Notes: a model not told the origin generated them from the letters alone. Counted from the stretch's first letter, positions 24,091 to 35,879 are shown. The stretch is DNA of 64,000 nt from Pisolithus tinctorius (GCA_024663395.1 JANFAH010000033.1:434001-498000), one strand, 5' to 3'. Numbers and translations are program-made.

Positions 24091-25173
24091 TAAAAAATGA
24101 AGGGAATGAATTGTTCATCCCAAGGGATTCTGGACTGTTGAGACTAGAAGGTGAGACCCAGCGCTTTGTAGTGGTAGTGTTTCGTGACATGTGCAGCATG
24201 GTCTGCAGAATAGTACTGGTGATGTGAGTGGTATATGTAGTTCATGCATGGCAGTATGTGAGATGTGTGGTGTGGACAAAGTGGAAAAGAAACTCATGGT
24301 GACCTCCTGAGTGCCAAAAGGTATCATTCTGTACCTAAGTACAGGGCTTTATAGTCCGGGCAAACCTGGAACCTAAGTAAGACAAGGTACAGTAAGGGAA
24401 AACCACACAACAGCGCATACACACAAGACAGGATGGGCCAGAACAGAGGCTGAGGGTATACTACAAGTGCTAAAGGAATAGAGACCATGATAAGAGAAAG
24501 AGTCCAAAGGAAAAGAAGTGACTGGAGCACAGCAGCCACAGGTATAACATTGCACAAGAGGGAGCAAGGGCGTGGGAAGGTAGTGCATGAACAACAGTGA
24601 ATGTGAGAGGGGAGTGGACATAACAGCAGTCACAGAACAGTTAATGATAGGGGCTTACACATCCAGGGAATGCAGATTCCTCACACCAGGTTGAGACCAG
24701 ACTGGAGACCAAAGTGGGTGCAAGGCTGAGGGTTTGGGGTCAGGAGGGGAGTCAAAGATACAGATGGTTGGACTGATTGGACTTAGTGACTGAGGATACA
24801 GTGCTATTCCCTTGCATGAGTCTCAGTCCGAGTCCGAGGCTGAGATGGAATTATCAGAGTAAAACTTAGTTGATTTCAGACTGAGAAGTACAGGCCGAGT
24901 ATCTATGAGTTTATATACTAGGGGTAACTATAGTACAGAGACTGGTAATGCCGGTCTCACAAGGATTGCTAAGAAGATTGGTAAGACAAGGATTAGTAAT
25001 GTATGACTAAGATGACAGAGACCAGGACAGAGTGGACTGGGGACAGGACCAGGCAGGACCTAGCCAAAGTGACAGACACTGCAAAGCAGTGTCTACTGCG
25101 CTAGGACATCTGGGGATAGAGGACAGGCAAGGCTGAGGCCAAGTCCAGCCAGGGTCCAGACATGACTATGACA
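24091..25173 (-). mobile_element. M1 5' untranslated leader and 5' LTR
   Basis: The LTR starts TGTCATAGTCATG at 25173 on the minus strand and contains a TATA-like AGTATATAAACTCAT near 24905-24925. It resembles the LTRs of element L, including GTCCGAGTCCGAG. Its inner end is unclear and probably lies near 24650-24700. The 24.1-24.65 kb stretch is leader without a gene. It abuts an interrupted family E LTR at 25174, so M1 appears to have inserted into that LTR. Confidence 0.6.
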
Positions 25174-26008
25174 ATCTCCCTACACTAAGAGTGTATGTAT
25201 AGTGTCAATAGGAGGTCTACTAAGTGGCTATAGGGTTTACATCAAATGTGACACAAATGCAACCCCTCTCAAGTGACTTTGACACCCTCTGCACTCTAGG
25301 TCACCCAGCACTACATCCCCCTCTGTCAACTCACTTCCCCCATGGTCGCATCACCATCTGACACTCTCCCTAGTCATTGTGACAGAGTCTGACACTTGTG
25401 ATGGGTGTACAGTTGCCTATACTCGCTCACTGGCACTCTTCAGGTCCGCACTATGGGTTATGTAAGCGCCTTGCTGTCGCTCTCATTCTCTTTTTGTTCG
25501 CTTCTGTTCAGATCACTTTTGCTTCATTTACATTTAGTCTCTCTTTTGATTACCGATGCTATTTCAACCTCACCTAATTCCCATCATTTGTTGTTGATCT
25601 TTTCACCTTTGACATCGCTTACTTCATAGTTACATGCTTGGCATGTAGCTACACTTATACCTGTCTTCATTGACAGAAAAATAACATCTTGGAAGCCCCC
25701 AAGTTAGAGATAGACAGAGCAAGCAGAGTAATGACGTCAACACAACCCCTACCATTTCCCTTGCCTAGCACTGAGTCACAGGCATAGTTGTGACAGCTTT
25801 CCAGGCTAGCCTGAGGCCTGTGCACTCTTTAATCCATCGCACTTTTTGTTTACAGGTCGAGCAACTCGAGTGACTTGGTCACATTCATTCCCTCCACCCT
25901 CCTACTGCTAGAGTGACTCCTCTTGGGTCAAACTCACCCCTTCAGATCACCTGTCCCTAGGCTGGAGCCCACACTCCCATACTTGGTAGCAGATACCTGC
26001 TCCCCACA
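25174..26008 (+). mobile_element. Family E LTR remnant lacking its first 13 bp
   Basis: Matches 42211-43068 throughout and ends CTGCTCCCCACA. The first 13 bases of the full family E LTR (TGTGGGGAGAGGG) are missing because M1 starts here. It abuts a family F LTR at 26009, suggesting E had inserted into F. Confidence 0.75.
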
Positions 26009-26338
26009 TCACCTGAGAAATTATTTCCTGTCTCTAAAGAAGAACCTTTGCAGAAAGGAGCTGGAGTTTGCTCTCTAAAGCAAGAACACAGAGTAGATGG
26101 TGATGACTAGTACAGTGCTCTTGTCCCTGCTGTACCATAGTTTCTAAGTGATGTGGCATGTGCCATGACCACCTGTGCACTTAGTCAGCTCTCTATCTTT
26201 CAACACCAAGTCTTTTTCAGCCACAACCCCTAAGTCCAAATCCCCCTCAACTCTCTCCTACACTCTTCACCCTCAAACCTTCCCTTTGACCCAACTGAAG
26301 CACAACTTCTCATAGGGAAAAGGTTCGCATTCCCTACA
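26009..26338 (-). mobile_element. Family F LTR remnant (partial, minus strand)
   Basis: Reverse complement of the first ~330 bp of the 466-bp LTR at 50871-51336, starting TGTAGGGAA at 26338. The remaining ~135 bp are absent, consistent with interruption by family E at 26009. Confidence 0.7.
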
Positions 26339-27674
26339 TCTGAGGGGGGGTTTAGACACTGACTGTCCTCAGTCATCCCCCTTCCTTGTGCAGACATCTT
26401 TGGCTTTGTACCCATCCTCACCAATCTCTCCTTCGCACCCTTTCCCTCTGACCCTCCTAGCCTTCCCCCTCGCTTGCTGTACCTTGCATCACCTTCTACC
26501 CCATGCTCAACAACCCCTTCCTCCATCAACGCACCCCTTTGCTCCCGAACCTGCACTGCACTCCTCAAACCTCTCCCTTAGTCTCACCAACATCTCCAAG
26601 ACCCCTCGCAACCAACTCTCCTGTACCTTCTCCACCACCTCACACCTTCGATTTTCCACACCTCTGAAGCCAACCCTCCCACCCAAGTGATGACCAGAGC
26701 ACTTCAAATGTGCAGACAAGTGAGTGACAACTCAAGTGCAGAGTGAGGTAGGAATGGCTTGTTGAAACGCAGCCATTGGTAGAATTGCAACAGAGCATGT
26801 ACACAGTGCAGTGGCTGGGGGCAGCAACCCCTCTGTATACATGACCCAGCTTGAAGATTATTTTGTACCTGTAAACCCTCTATCAGTGACATATTCACAA
26901 TCTTACAAGAGTGCATTGTGTGCTCTTGGCTCCATTTCATCCTTAAGATGACTTAGTGGAAACAAAATCAAGAAAAACAAAAGCTTGAGCCCCCAGGAGA
27001 CCCCTTCTTCCCTGTACTGTGTTCTTTCTATGATACTCCAGCCCCCCCTTCTTGGCTCCTGAACTTGTGCTTTGCATGCAGGGATGAATTTCATGGTGCA
27101 TAACAATACTGGCAGCCTTCAACTCATGTTTCTAGTACCCCCATCTCTTCATATGTACCTCTGAGAGCTTTCCATTTCCACTTCCCACCTTTCCTGATGC
27201 TGAAAACAAAACACTTTGACATAGTTTATGTTCGAACTACAATAGAATACCTCAACAGGTACAAATACAGGCCCTTGCTCGACCTCAGACATTTGCCCTC
27301 CTGTAGTGACCCTTCTTAGACATGCAACAGCTCCAAGAACATTGTGTGGTCTAGTGCTTCCTTCATGGCCAGCTGTTACCCTTCATACTTAGTTTGCTCA
27401 TTTGAATTTGGACCATCGTCTTTCCTAGTGTAGAACGTTAGTGAGCACCATAACACGAAAGGAAAATAAACTAGAATATGGTGAGAGCACCATGGCTTTT
27501 TGAGTGTGCCAAGACCATAAGACTGCCACTGCATCGAGCGAAGGTTCTGATTTCTGGTGATAATCAATCCATTTTGATTGACTTCCCACTGTTTTCCTCT
27601 TCTTCTTATCTAAGCTGCCCCACACGTTCCTTCCATTTTCCTCCCTCATCTTTCTCTTCCTCACCCTTGCTCCC
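26339..27674. other. Pyrimidine-rich region without a confident gene
   Basis: C/T-rich plus strand gives several Pro/Ser/Leu-rich ORFs in different frames (for example 26388-26690), none with recognisable domains or clear splice structure. I see nothing firm here. Confidence 0.4.
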
Positions 27675-29082
27675 ATGTCATCCAACTCCAACAACTCGCC
27701 TCCCAATGTTGGCATCCCAGCTGACAACCTCACATGTGCTGCCTCCATCCTCCAGCTCCTGCTGGGACCATCACAAGGAGACACAGAGTCAAGGAATGTG
27801 CTGTTAGCATGCCTGGGGTCCCTGATGGTGTGTGGTCCTCTTCTTTTCCTTGACAGTCATTCTGTTGACACTTCCCATTGCCACAGGGCCCATCACTGGC
27901 TCCTCCAGCTCCTGAACCCCAAGCTGTCTCCTCTCCTGTGCTACCAGTCAACACTCTTCCTGTTGACATCATCCAAGACAAACCAGCTCCCACAACTACT
28001 GCCACCCTGGTCGACCACACCCCCACAGAGCCCATGCCTGTGACTGTTGTCACCCAGGAACTGGACCCCAGCCCTGCTCTCAACCTTCCAACCTTCAACA
28101 TGCTCCCAGACACCCCATCGTCCATGTCCACATCTACATCCACTGTCACACTGTCTCATACACCCTCTCCCTCGCTCCTGGGCCCCTTGGACCCTCCATC
28201 CCCTCTTACGCCAACCATTTCGCCTGATTGTCTGGTCTCTGTCCCAGATGCTGCCACACCTGTGGATCCTACCACACCCACCTGCCAGGCACTTGATGCT
28301 TCCAAGCCTGGCCTTGATCATCTTCCTGCCAACTCTCCATTGACTGGCCACATGTCCCTCAACTGCCCTTTGGTGAGTTTTAACCTCTTTCATTCTTCTT
28401 TGTCCCCTAGCTGACTTTTCGAGACCCAGAATGCAGACTGTCTTTGGGAGTCTGGTCTCCAATGGCATGTCTACCATCCCAACTGGCACATCAAACTTGT
28501 CAAACATACTTTGAAGGATGGCAGTTTCCCCATCTACCTGCCCATCCCCTGCAACTGTTGTTGCATTGCTCGAGCTGTCTGCTCCAGAGCCTCAGGGCTC
28601 AAATGTGTGCATCATCATCAACTTCACTATACTTGTCCTTTATACATGCATGTTGCTTGCTCTCTTTTTGTCCCAAAAGCATCTTGCTGATACTGCTCCA
28701 GAATGACTTGGTGCAGTCCCAAGCCTGGGTTCAGGCACTTTGCATGGGTTCTACTCCTCCCACTCTCACTCCTCCTCAGTACCCTGCCAAACCTGTCATC
28801 AAAATCACTCAAAGGCCTGCTTGCACTTCAAAACACACTCACATCAAGTCTCCATCTCCCAGTCCAACCCCTCCTCCTCCAACTTCTGGCATGTCCTCTT
28901 CCAACTCAGCACCAACCCCCTCAGCTTCTAGTTCCCCTCCTTTGCTACCTTCACTTTCCAACACTGAGATGCTGGTCATGCTTCACAAAGCCCTTCATGC
29001 CATGACTGAAGTGTTAGACCAGGCCTTGAAGGGCCACATCATGTCCAAGAAGGCATTGGGCAAGAGGAAATCATGCAATTAA
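27675..29082 (+). CDS. Candidate multi-exon gene of unknown function, Pro/Ser/Thr-rich
   Basis: Proposed exon 1 from the ATG at 27675 to about 27830, an intron beginning GTGTGTGG and ending CCACAG, exon 2 about 27889-28371 (Pro/Thr-rich), and an intron beginning GTGAGTTTT and ending CCCCTAG near 28410. Exon 3 (about 28412-28610) reads best as a Trp/Cys-rich block with CLWESGLQWHVYHPNWHI and a cysteine cluster (CNCCC..C..C). After another intron with a CTGAT branch site and CTCCAG end near 28700, the last exon (Ser/Pro-rich, then an amphipathic helix) stops at 29082. The exon 3 frame is a judgement, as another frame is also open. No known domain recognised. It could be a host gene or a gene carried by a decayed element. 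Confidence 0.4.
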
Positions 29083-29431
29083 GTATCTTGCACTATCTCT
29101 TTTCTGGGCTTCAACAGCCCCATCATTGTACCTCATGTATATCCCTGTCCAACACAGAATTGATCAGCACTTTTCAAATCATTCAAAAGTCATGACTTAT
29201 TTTTTTTCTTTTTTTTTTGATCAGAATGTACAAGTCAGGGTGCAAGTCACACTGAATTATGCTCAAATTCGAGCCAATAGTCAAAGTGCCTCAGTTGAAT
29301 GAGCACACCAATATCTACAAATGGAGGTCTCAGATACTCCCACCTGACTCACTCTCTTCAATGTCCTCTTCTTGTAAGATGTCTTTGGCTTTGGGGATCG
29401 ATTCATCCTCTATCAATTCTTCTTCGAGCCT
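29083..29431 (-). pseudogene. Possible C-terminal tail of gypsy integrase (M2-like)
   Basis: On the minus strand, directly beside element J, 29336-29431 reads as an acidic tail (RLEEELIEDESIPKAKD and on to a stop). It looks like the acidic C-terminal tails of integrases in this gypsy subfamily. M2 on the other side of J breaks off at an integrase FKPG motif, so the two may be the ends of one interrupted element. The middle ~70 residues are missing, so this is tentative. Confidence 0.3.
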
Positions 29432-29609
29432 TGTCATATACCGAGAAGCCCATGGTTCGGTCTTAGGTTCTGAATGCCAGGTCAATGCCAAATGCCAAAA
29501 CAAAGTCTGTTCCTTACTATACTTTTCTAGTTAGCCTTTGTACCACCCTTGCTTGTGCCAAGGCAGTGTCTGTCTTCAGCTCTCCAATCCCTGCCTTCTC
29601 GTTTAACCT
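29432..29609 (+). repeat. J 5' LTR, first part
   Basis: 178 bp matching the beginning of the J 3' LTR (59060 on). It ends in AACCT at 29605-29609, the target duplicated by H; the LTR resumes at 40336. Confidence 0.85.
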
Positions 29610-31610
29610 TGTTACAATGCATACTCTCTTCTTTTCTTTCATCCTATCTAATCTTTTCACCTTATCTTATCTCCCAAACTTGGCCTGGACTCTGGTCTAG
29701 ACCTCCCCTCACCTTTGCTGCATGTTCCCCTTCTGGTATGTTCTGCTCCACTATGATATCATTATGACATCACTATGATATCATTATGACATCACTATGA
29801 TATCATTATGACATCACTATGATGTCATGGACCTCATGTATGCCTTGCCATTACCTCATGTACAGTGAGGGACAAAAGCGTTGCAATGTTTGTGAGGTGT
29901 GACTTGTTGCTGATGTAGCTCAGGCTATTCTGCACGGATAATAATGATACCTATACCATTGGAAAGGGGTGACTCTAAGCTTTCCAGAGCACTAAGGTTC
30001 AGTCCAAACAAAGCAATACATGCCGAGATACACCCTATTCTTTCCGAAAAGTGCATTGCAACGCTTTTGTCCCTGACTGGTGAAATCATGAAATGTGACC
30101 TTTTGATGGGATTGCGGGCATGGAGGATGGGAAAAAATGATTAAATAATAAACCAGATGATCATCCAGATGATTTGTCAGCATGTAAACAATGACAAACA
30201 TTGGACTTGTACCATTAATCCTCCCTCTTTTACCACAACTCATGAAATCATCTCTCTAGCTCACATGGTCATTTTCTCAAGGAATTCTTATCAAATACTG
30301 GTGGCCACCACAGTTCCATCAGTATAACATGCTCTCAGAACCATCAGTCCCTTAAAAAACCTGCTGTCAGTCATTTCCTGGACTGTTTCCCCTCCCATGC
30401 CTGATGTGTTCTGGGACTAATCAGTACTTGGAAGGCTGAAAATGTTATGGAGGTCAATCTGGCACTTCAGAACATGATGTACAAACCAGTCCCCTCTCAA
30501 CCAATGTATTTCTGGCACAGGAACACTGATATGGAAGTTGGGGTGAGACAAAACCTCCTTGTGCTCTGAGCACCATAAGAGGGTTCACTAGATCTTGCTC
30601 TGATCTGAACTGTAGATGACTGGGGAAGGATTATTTGGTCATATGTGACCAAAGGCAATATTCAGGGCCAGATGGAAGCACAGGATTGTGCTCCATGGCA
30701 GTTCAGTAGCATATCCTTCTGATGACACCCAGGGGTAAAGAGGATTTTGTCTTGCCCTAACTTCCATATCAGTGTTCCTGTGCCAGAAATACATTGGTTG
30801 AGAGGGGACTGGTTTGTACATCATGTTCTGAAGTGCCAGATTGACCTCCATAACATTTTCAGCCTTCCAAGTACTGATTAGTCCCAGAACACATCAGGCA
30901 TGGGAGGGGAAACAGTCCAGGAAATGACTGACAGCAGGTTTTTTAAGGGACTGATGGTTCTGAGAGCATGTTATACTGATGGAACTGTGGTGGCCACCAG
31001 TATTTGATAAGAATTCCTTGAGAAAATGACCATGTGAGCTAGAGAGATGATTTCATGAGTTGTGGTAAAAGAGGGAGGATTAATGGTACAAGTCCAATGT
31101 TTGTCATTGTTTACATGCTGACAAATCATCTGGATGATCATCTGGTTTATTATTTAATCATTTTTTCCCATCCTCCATGCCCGCAATCCCATCAAAAGGT
31201 CACATTTCATGATTTCACCAGTCAGGGACAAAAGCGTTGCAATGCACTTTTCGGAAAGAATAGGGTGTATCTCGGCATGTATTGCTTTGTTTGGACTGAA
31301 CCTTAGTGCTCTGGAAAGCTTAGAGTCACCCCTTTCCAATGGTATAGGTATCATTATTATCCGTGCAGAATAGCCTGAGCTACATCAGCAACAAGTCACA
31401 CCTCACAAACATTGCAACGCTTTTGTCCCTCACTGTACCTTAGTATAAATACCATTGCTCAATCACCCAACTAGCTCTAAGCTAGTTCATTTGGGTCTAC
31501 GAGTCCTAAAGCCGCCTGCTTCTAAGTCATCTCCTTTCTTCTTCCCTTTTCTTCTTGTGTTGGTTCTTGGTGCAAGCCTACAACAAACCCTGTTGTTAGG
31601 TCTCATCACA
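29610..31610 (+). repeat. H 5' LTR, enlarged by a foldback insertion
   Basis: Matches the 360-bp 3' LTR at 39976-40335 apart from the foldback transposon (29863-31435) and a local expansion. Near 29752-29821 the unit ACTATGATATCATTATGACATC is repeated about three times, while the 3' LTR has only one short version. Confidence 0.85.
29863..31435. mobile_element. Foldback transposon copy 1, 1573 bp, TA target duplication
   Basis: Starts CAGTGAGGGACAAAAGCG and ends with its exact complement, with TA on both sides. The H 3' LTR shows the empty site (CATGTACCTTAG). The two arms are about 677 bp (29863-30539 and 30759-31435), nearly perfect inverted copies, around a ~219-bp centre. Terminal CAGT..GGACAAAAG and TA duplication are typical of Tc1/mariner transposons, so it is probably mobilised by such a transposase in trans. 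No transposase is encoded. ORFs appearing twice in the arms are just the two arms read in opposite directions. Confidence 0.9.
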
Positions 31611-32189
31611 CTTGAACTAGCTTCTACTTGTTGTACCCTTGCACCACTCATCACCATTCCTCGTTTCCTTTGCAAAGGCTCGTGGGTGTACTTGCCAAGT
31701 CCCCCAGCCTCAGAACCCAACCCAAATCTCTACATCCCATACATCCCTGAGTGCCACTCACTCACCCCGCTCTTTGACCACAACCTTTACCCTCTCCTGC
31801 CGCCTCCTTCCTACCCTTTCTCTACCAAATCCATCTTCCCCTGTTCACTACCCACTGAACCTCAGCAACCCTGTTATAACCTCCACCCCCATCAGAACTT
31901 GAAACATCCAGATCACCATGGAAGGCATCCAGGACCAAATAACTGACCTCCAAAATGCCCTCGACACCCTTCATGAGGAAAATTACAGACTAAACGACAG
32001 CCTAAGAAATGCACAGGACACAATCACAGCCATTGAGGGTCAGTGTAATCAGTGGAATGCCCTCCCTGCCAATGTGATCCAGAGGAGGATAGAAGTGATG
32101 GCCAACCTGGGTCAGTATGCCAGTGATCGAGCCAAATTCTCCGAATGGTGGGTAAAGATGAAGGTATGGGTCGCTCAGAACAGGACTGC

Positions 32190-34028
32190 TGTCACACACC
32201 AAAGGTGTTGTGGACATGGTTACAGCTGACTCTGCCTAACTCGTCGACGAGTTGTGCACAATGCCCAAGCATGCAGATGAAGACTAAAGGCCTCATGCGT
32301 AGAAAGACTGTTGGACATTAACAGTCATCCTTCACACAAGAATGAGTCATCAGTGCTAAAGAGAAAAGAGGAAGCAAGTTAAGCGCACATTAAAGGTTTT
32401 TAGCGCCCATGTACAGCATTCTGGTTTTCGTCATATCTCCACTGTTTCCAAAGATATCAACTCCATTCCCACACTCGCTTAAAGTGCTCAGTCCCACGAT
32501 TCTTCCTTCCAAATTTGGAGAGGATCCTCGCACCCTGCACGTTTCTACAGCACTCCATCCATCAGATGCTCATTTTGCTAAGTCCATCAATCATGGCCAC
32601 CTCTTCATCGATCATCTCACTTGTCTCATTTGCCAGAGACAGTGGCTACATATATCTGCCAGGCATTCCCACCAGCTTCCGTCCTGAAGCCCCCTGGTTC
32701 ATCCCATCATTGTCAGCCCCGTCTCATCCCATGCAGCTTGGTCAGCATGTTCTCCTTGTCAGTATGACTTCCAGAAGGACGTTCTTTGGTCGCCTCAGGT
32801 CTGTCACTCGGTTAGAAAGGTCTTATGTGGTCATTTCAGTCTCCCCGGTTGATGAAGCATATGGATCATTCCTCCCTGTTCCCTGCACCATCTTTGTTCC
32901 AGTCTTGTCCATCATTCTTCCTGCATTGCGACAGCTGCAGTATAATCTACTGTCCTCCAGCCTCCCTGATCACATTCATGATGAGTATGACATGCATCTT
33001 GCCTTCTTACTGCAAGATTCAGCAGAAGACATTCCCCCTTCTCCTCCTCCTCCATCAGAACCCCATTCATGAAGTTTTTGTTAACTTCGCTGAGAGGATG
33101 AAAGGGTGGGAGACGCGATTGTGTATGCTCTCATTGCCCCACAGACCCCCAACGCCCTAGCCCCCTTTGACACCTGACTCATGCCCTTCAATTCTGGAAT
33201 TAATACTTCCCTATCTGGAAACACCGTCCATCTGTCATGCCATCTTTGGATCTAGAGATGTCTCCGCCAAGATCTAACTTGCATCGCCACCCCCTAATGT
33301 GATATCAGTGCACTTACTCAGTTCCTGATTCTATTTGACTCATTTTGTGATGTTTTGACTATCCTTGACTCGTTTATTGCCAATACTTACCAATCTTCTT
33401 TGCTTGCTTACTTTTCATTTCTCACTTACTCATCATGATTACTCAGTCCTTACTCATTACTTACCAAGTGTTTGTGCCTTGTTTGTCACAAGCTGTGCTC
33501 CCCCCTCAGTATATAAACCCCCATGTACTTAGCTACCAAGAATCAATTCAGAAGCAGTCCAGCAGTCAGTCCAGTGCCTATCTCGTCGTCAACAGTTGAG
33601 GCTCCATGAAGGGGTCTATCTGTCATCATTCGTATACTTGGTAGTTGAGGCTCATTTGGAAGAGTCTATCTGCCTCCATCATTCATCTGAAGCTTCCTCT
33701 TAGTCAGCAGTCTTAGTCATCCCTCCACTCCTGTGTAACTCGTCAATGACTTGCGCCAGGAGCACATTTTATCAAAGTCCATTATTCCAAGAAGTCCTTT
33801 CAGCTGAACACCTTCACTCTGTTCAGCATCCCCTCCTCAGTCATCATCCATTCATCTACTCCTGCATAACTCATCGACGACTTGTGCTAGGAGCACCTGC
33901 CATTGAAGTTTCCCCCTCTTAGGTTTCTGCACTCCAGGTTCCGTGGAGGCACACCACCACTCGCTTTACATTTGTCTTTTGTGTTGGTTTTGGTTGGTTT
34001 TCACCACCTTTCCACACTTTGACTCACA
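32190..34028 (+). mobile_element. Solo LTR, family A, 1839 bp, inside H gag
   Basis: TGTCACACACC to GACTCACA, near-identical and of the same length as 17470-19308 in reverse. Flanked by CTGC and CCGC (4 bp, one CpG-type change). It contains a TATA-like box at about 33508 and a perfect 16-bp palindrome AACTCGTCGACGAGTT near 32238-32255, with degenerate versions elsewhere in the LTR. Confidence 0.85.
32515..33072 (+). CDS. Conserved 185-aa ORF inside the family A LTR (second copy)
   Basis: Counterpart of 18426-18983, with one residue changed. No domain recognised. A shorter in-frame start (MATSSSIIS) also exists. It may be a chance ORF in a long LTR, or a short gene carried in the LTR. Confidence 0.3.
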   Translation: MERILAPCTFLQHSIHQMLILLSPSIMATSSSIISLVSFARDSGYIYLPGIPTSFRPEAPWFIPSLSAPSHPMQLGQHVLLVSMTSRRTFFGRLRSVTRLERSYVVISVSPVDEAYGSFLPVPCTIFVPVLSIILPALRQLQYNLLSSSLPDHIHDEYDMHLAFLLQDSAEDIPPSPPPPSEPHS

Positions 34029-34974
34029 CCGCCCTACCGACTGCCCAGGACAAGTGTACTGCAGTGTGGTCCCGCATGACAGGGCCTATAGCTGGAAGGT
34101 TCACTCAGGCAAAGTTTTTGCTTGCCATTGTCACTGGAGTATGGCCTGACACAGCTGAGATGATAGAGGACATCAATAGGTTCTTTGCTCCTCAGACAGA
34201 TGTCGAGTGGGCCAAAGCTCAGATGCGCACTATGTGCCAAGGGAATTCTTGCTATGAAGAGTTCCATGCAAAGTTTGAGTCCCTAAAAGTCCAGGGATGT
34301 GTCACTGATGAGACCGCCGGCTTCTTTCTGGAAAATGCTGTCCATCCTGCCATCGTAAAAGAAGCCCTAAGGAGGGGATACACCCAAGGCAACTACCTCC
34401 AGATGACCATCACGTTTCAAGAGGCCACTCTGGCTAGGGATCGTTTCAAGCTTCTCTATAATCATTATCCTGATGAACCCGCACCTCGCTCCTCCTACAA
34501 CCGCCCCTCATATTCCCCTCATTTCACTCCCACTGGTACCCAGCTGGGCCGTGGCACCCCCATGGAGATAGGTGCTGCCCACTTCCCTCCTTGCCCAGTC
34601 CCCTCTCATGTCAAGTGCTTCAACTGCCAAGGGAATCACTACAAGCGTGATTGCCCTTGTGCCAGAGGAAAGGGTCCTGCTAGACCTAGCATATGGGAGG
34701 TGACACAGGAGGCTCAAGAGCTTGCTCTTCACCAAATGTTGTTCGAAGAAATGCAGGCTTTCTTCTATGACAAACAGGTTAACATGATGAGAGCCCAGGG
34801 AAAAGAGTTCAGCCAGTAGAGGATCGGGTCTCCACTGGCTATGTTTACAACAAGTTTTCTGTCTTAGGTGTTGATGATTTCTCTACTGAGCAGGATATAT
34901 TTAACTCAGAGACTACTGTACCATCTGAAGAGGCGACCCCAGTGGGTGCGGCCACAGATGTAAAACAATCAGTG

Positions 34975-35709
34975 TGTCAAGTCCAGGCCTACTCTGACCA
35001 ACTCCAATGCTATATAAGGTCTAGAGGAAGGTCTGGAAGCAAGTCTGACACAGAAGAACAGAACTCCGACTGGCAGAGTGGTGGCAGGAACGAAGTCCAC
35101 TGAAGGAAAGGCAGAGTGGAGTGAGGGCATTGGGTTTAGCTCGTGTGCTACCCCCTTGCACGATCTCAGCCCTCGTATTTCAGAGGGAGAGTACAGATGG
35201 AGAGTCAGAGATAACTCCGACAGGCAGAAGTCAGAGGCAGAAGGAGTAGGAACTAAGTTGATATTCATACTGAAGAACAGTGGAGTACAATACATGCTTT
35301 TATACTGTTACAGAGGTACAGTAACCGGAATCAGAACTGACATACAGAGACTCAGAAATTTTCAAGTAAAAACTTCCTAGATGACGAATGAAGGGTAGAT
35401 GGAGGACATATGAGCGGGTAACATAGAACATCCAGAAAAGGAAACAGTCCAGACACTGGACCATGCAGTGCATGTGCTGCAGAGTACCTGACTGCATGCT
35501 GTCAGGGAGAAGTCCAAAGACAGTCACATGACCACTCAGAGAGCAGTCCACTTGGTCTGGTAGGAGAACAACACAAGTCCGACAGCAGTCAGAGCAGAGA
35601 TGGTTTGTAGACGATAGAAGGTGGGCAGAGTTGGTGTGGAGTGAGCGAATGACTGGTGGAAGAGGGTGTGGAGTGAGTAGAGACTTAGAGTGAATGCACA
35701 GTTATGACA
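34975..35709 (-). mobile_element. Solo LTR, family I, 735 bp, minus strand
   Basis: On the minus strand it starts TGTCATAAC at 35709 and ends CTTGACA at 34975. It is an inverted homologue of 35880-36593. Flanks CAGTG and TGGTG match at 3 of 5 positions, so the duplication is weak, but removing the LTR rejoins the H frame. Confidence 0.75.
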
Positions 35710-35879
35710 TGGTGCTTAATTCCTCTTGCAATAAAAATAAAAACACACCTATCCAGAAAATGGAAGAAACCCTGAAAATAAGAACAGCAGATCTGAAAGC
35801 TGAGTTGGAGTTGGAAGTAGTGTTGGAAGGATGAGAAAAGAAGTGGAGTGTAAAAGCACTGGTAGACTCAGGGGCCAAC

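Larger units (their letters stand above)
31918..34819 (+). pseudogene. H gag, interrupted by a solo LTR
   Basis: First part 31918-32189 is a coiled-coil N-terminus; the rest, 34029-34819, resumes with ALPTAQDKCTAVWSR, typical of gag in fungal gypsy elements. Removing the family A LTR (32190-34028) and one 4-bp duplication (CTGC/CCGC) restores the frame. The zinc knuckle near 34615 is CFNCQGNHYKRDC, with C-X2-C-X3-H-X4-C spacing, one residue shorter than usual. Gag ends at a TAG at 34817-34819, and pol continues in another frame that overlaps this end, consistent with frameshifted gag-pol expression in the ancestor. Confidence 0.8.

Noticed and set aside
26388..26690. 100-codon ORF
   Set aside because: Ser/Pro/Leu-rich from C/T-rich DNA; another frame is equally open and no domain is seen.
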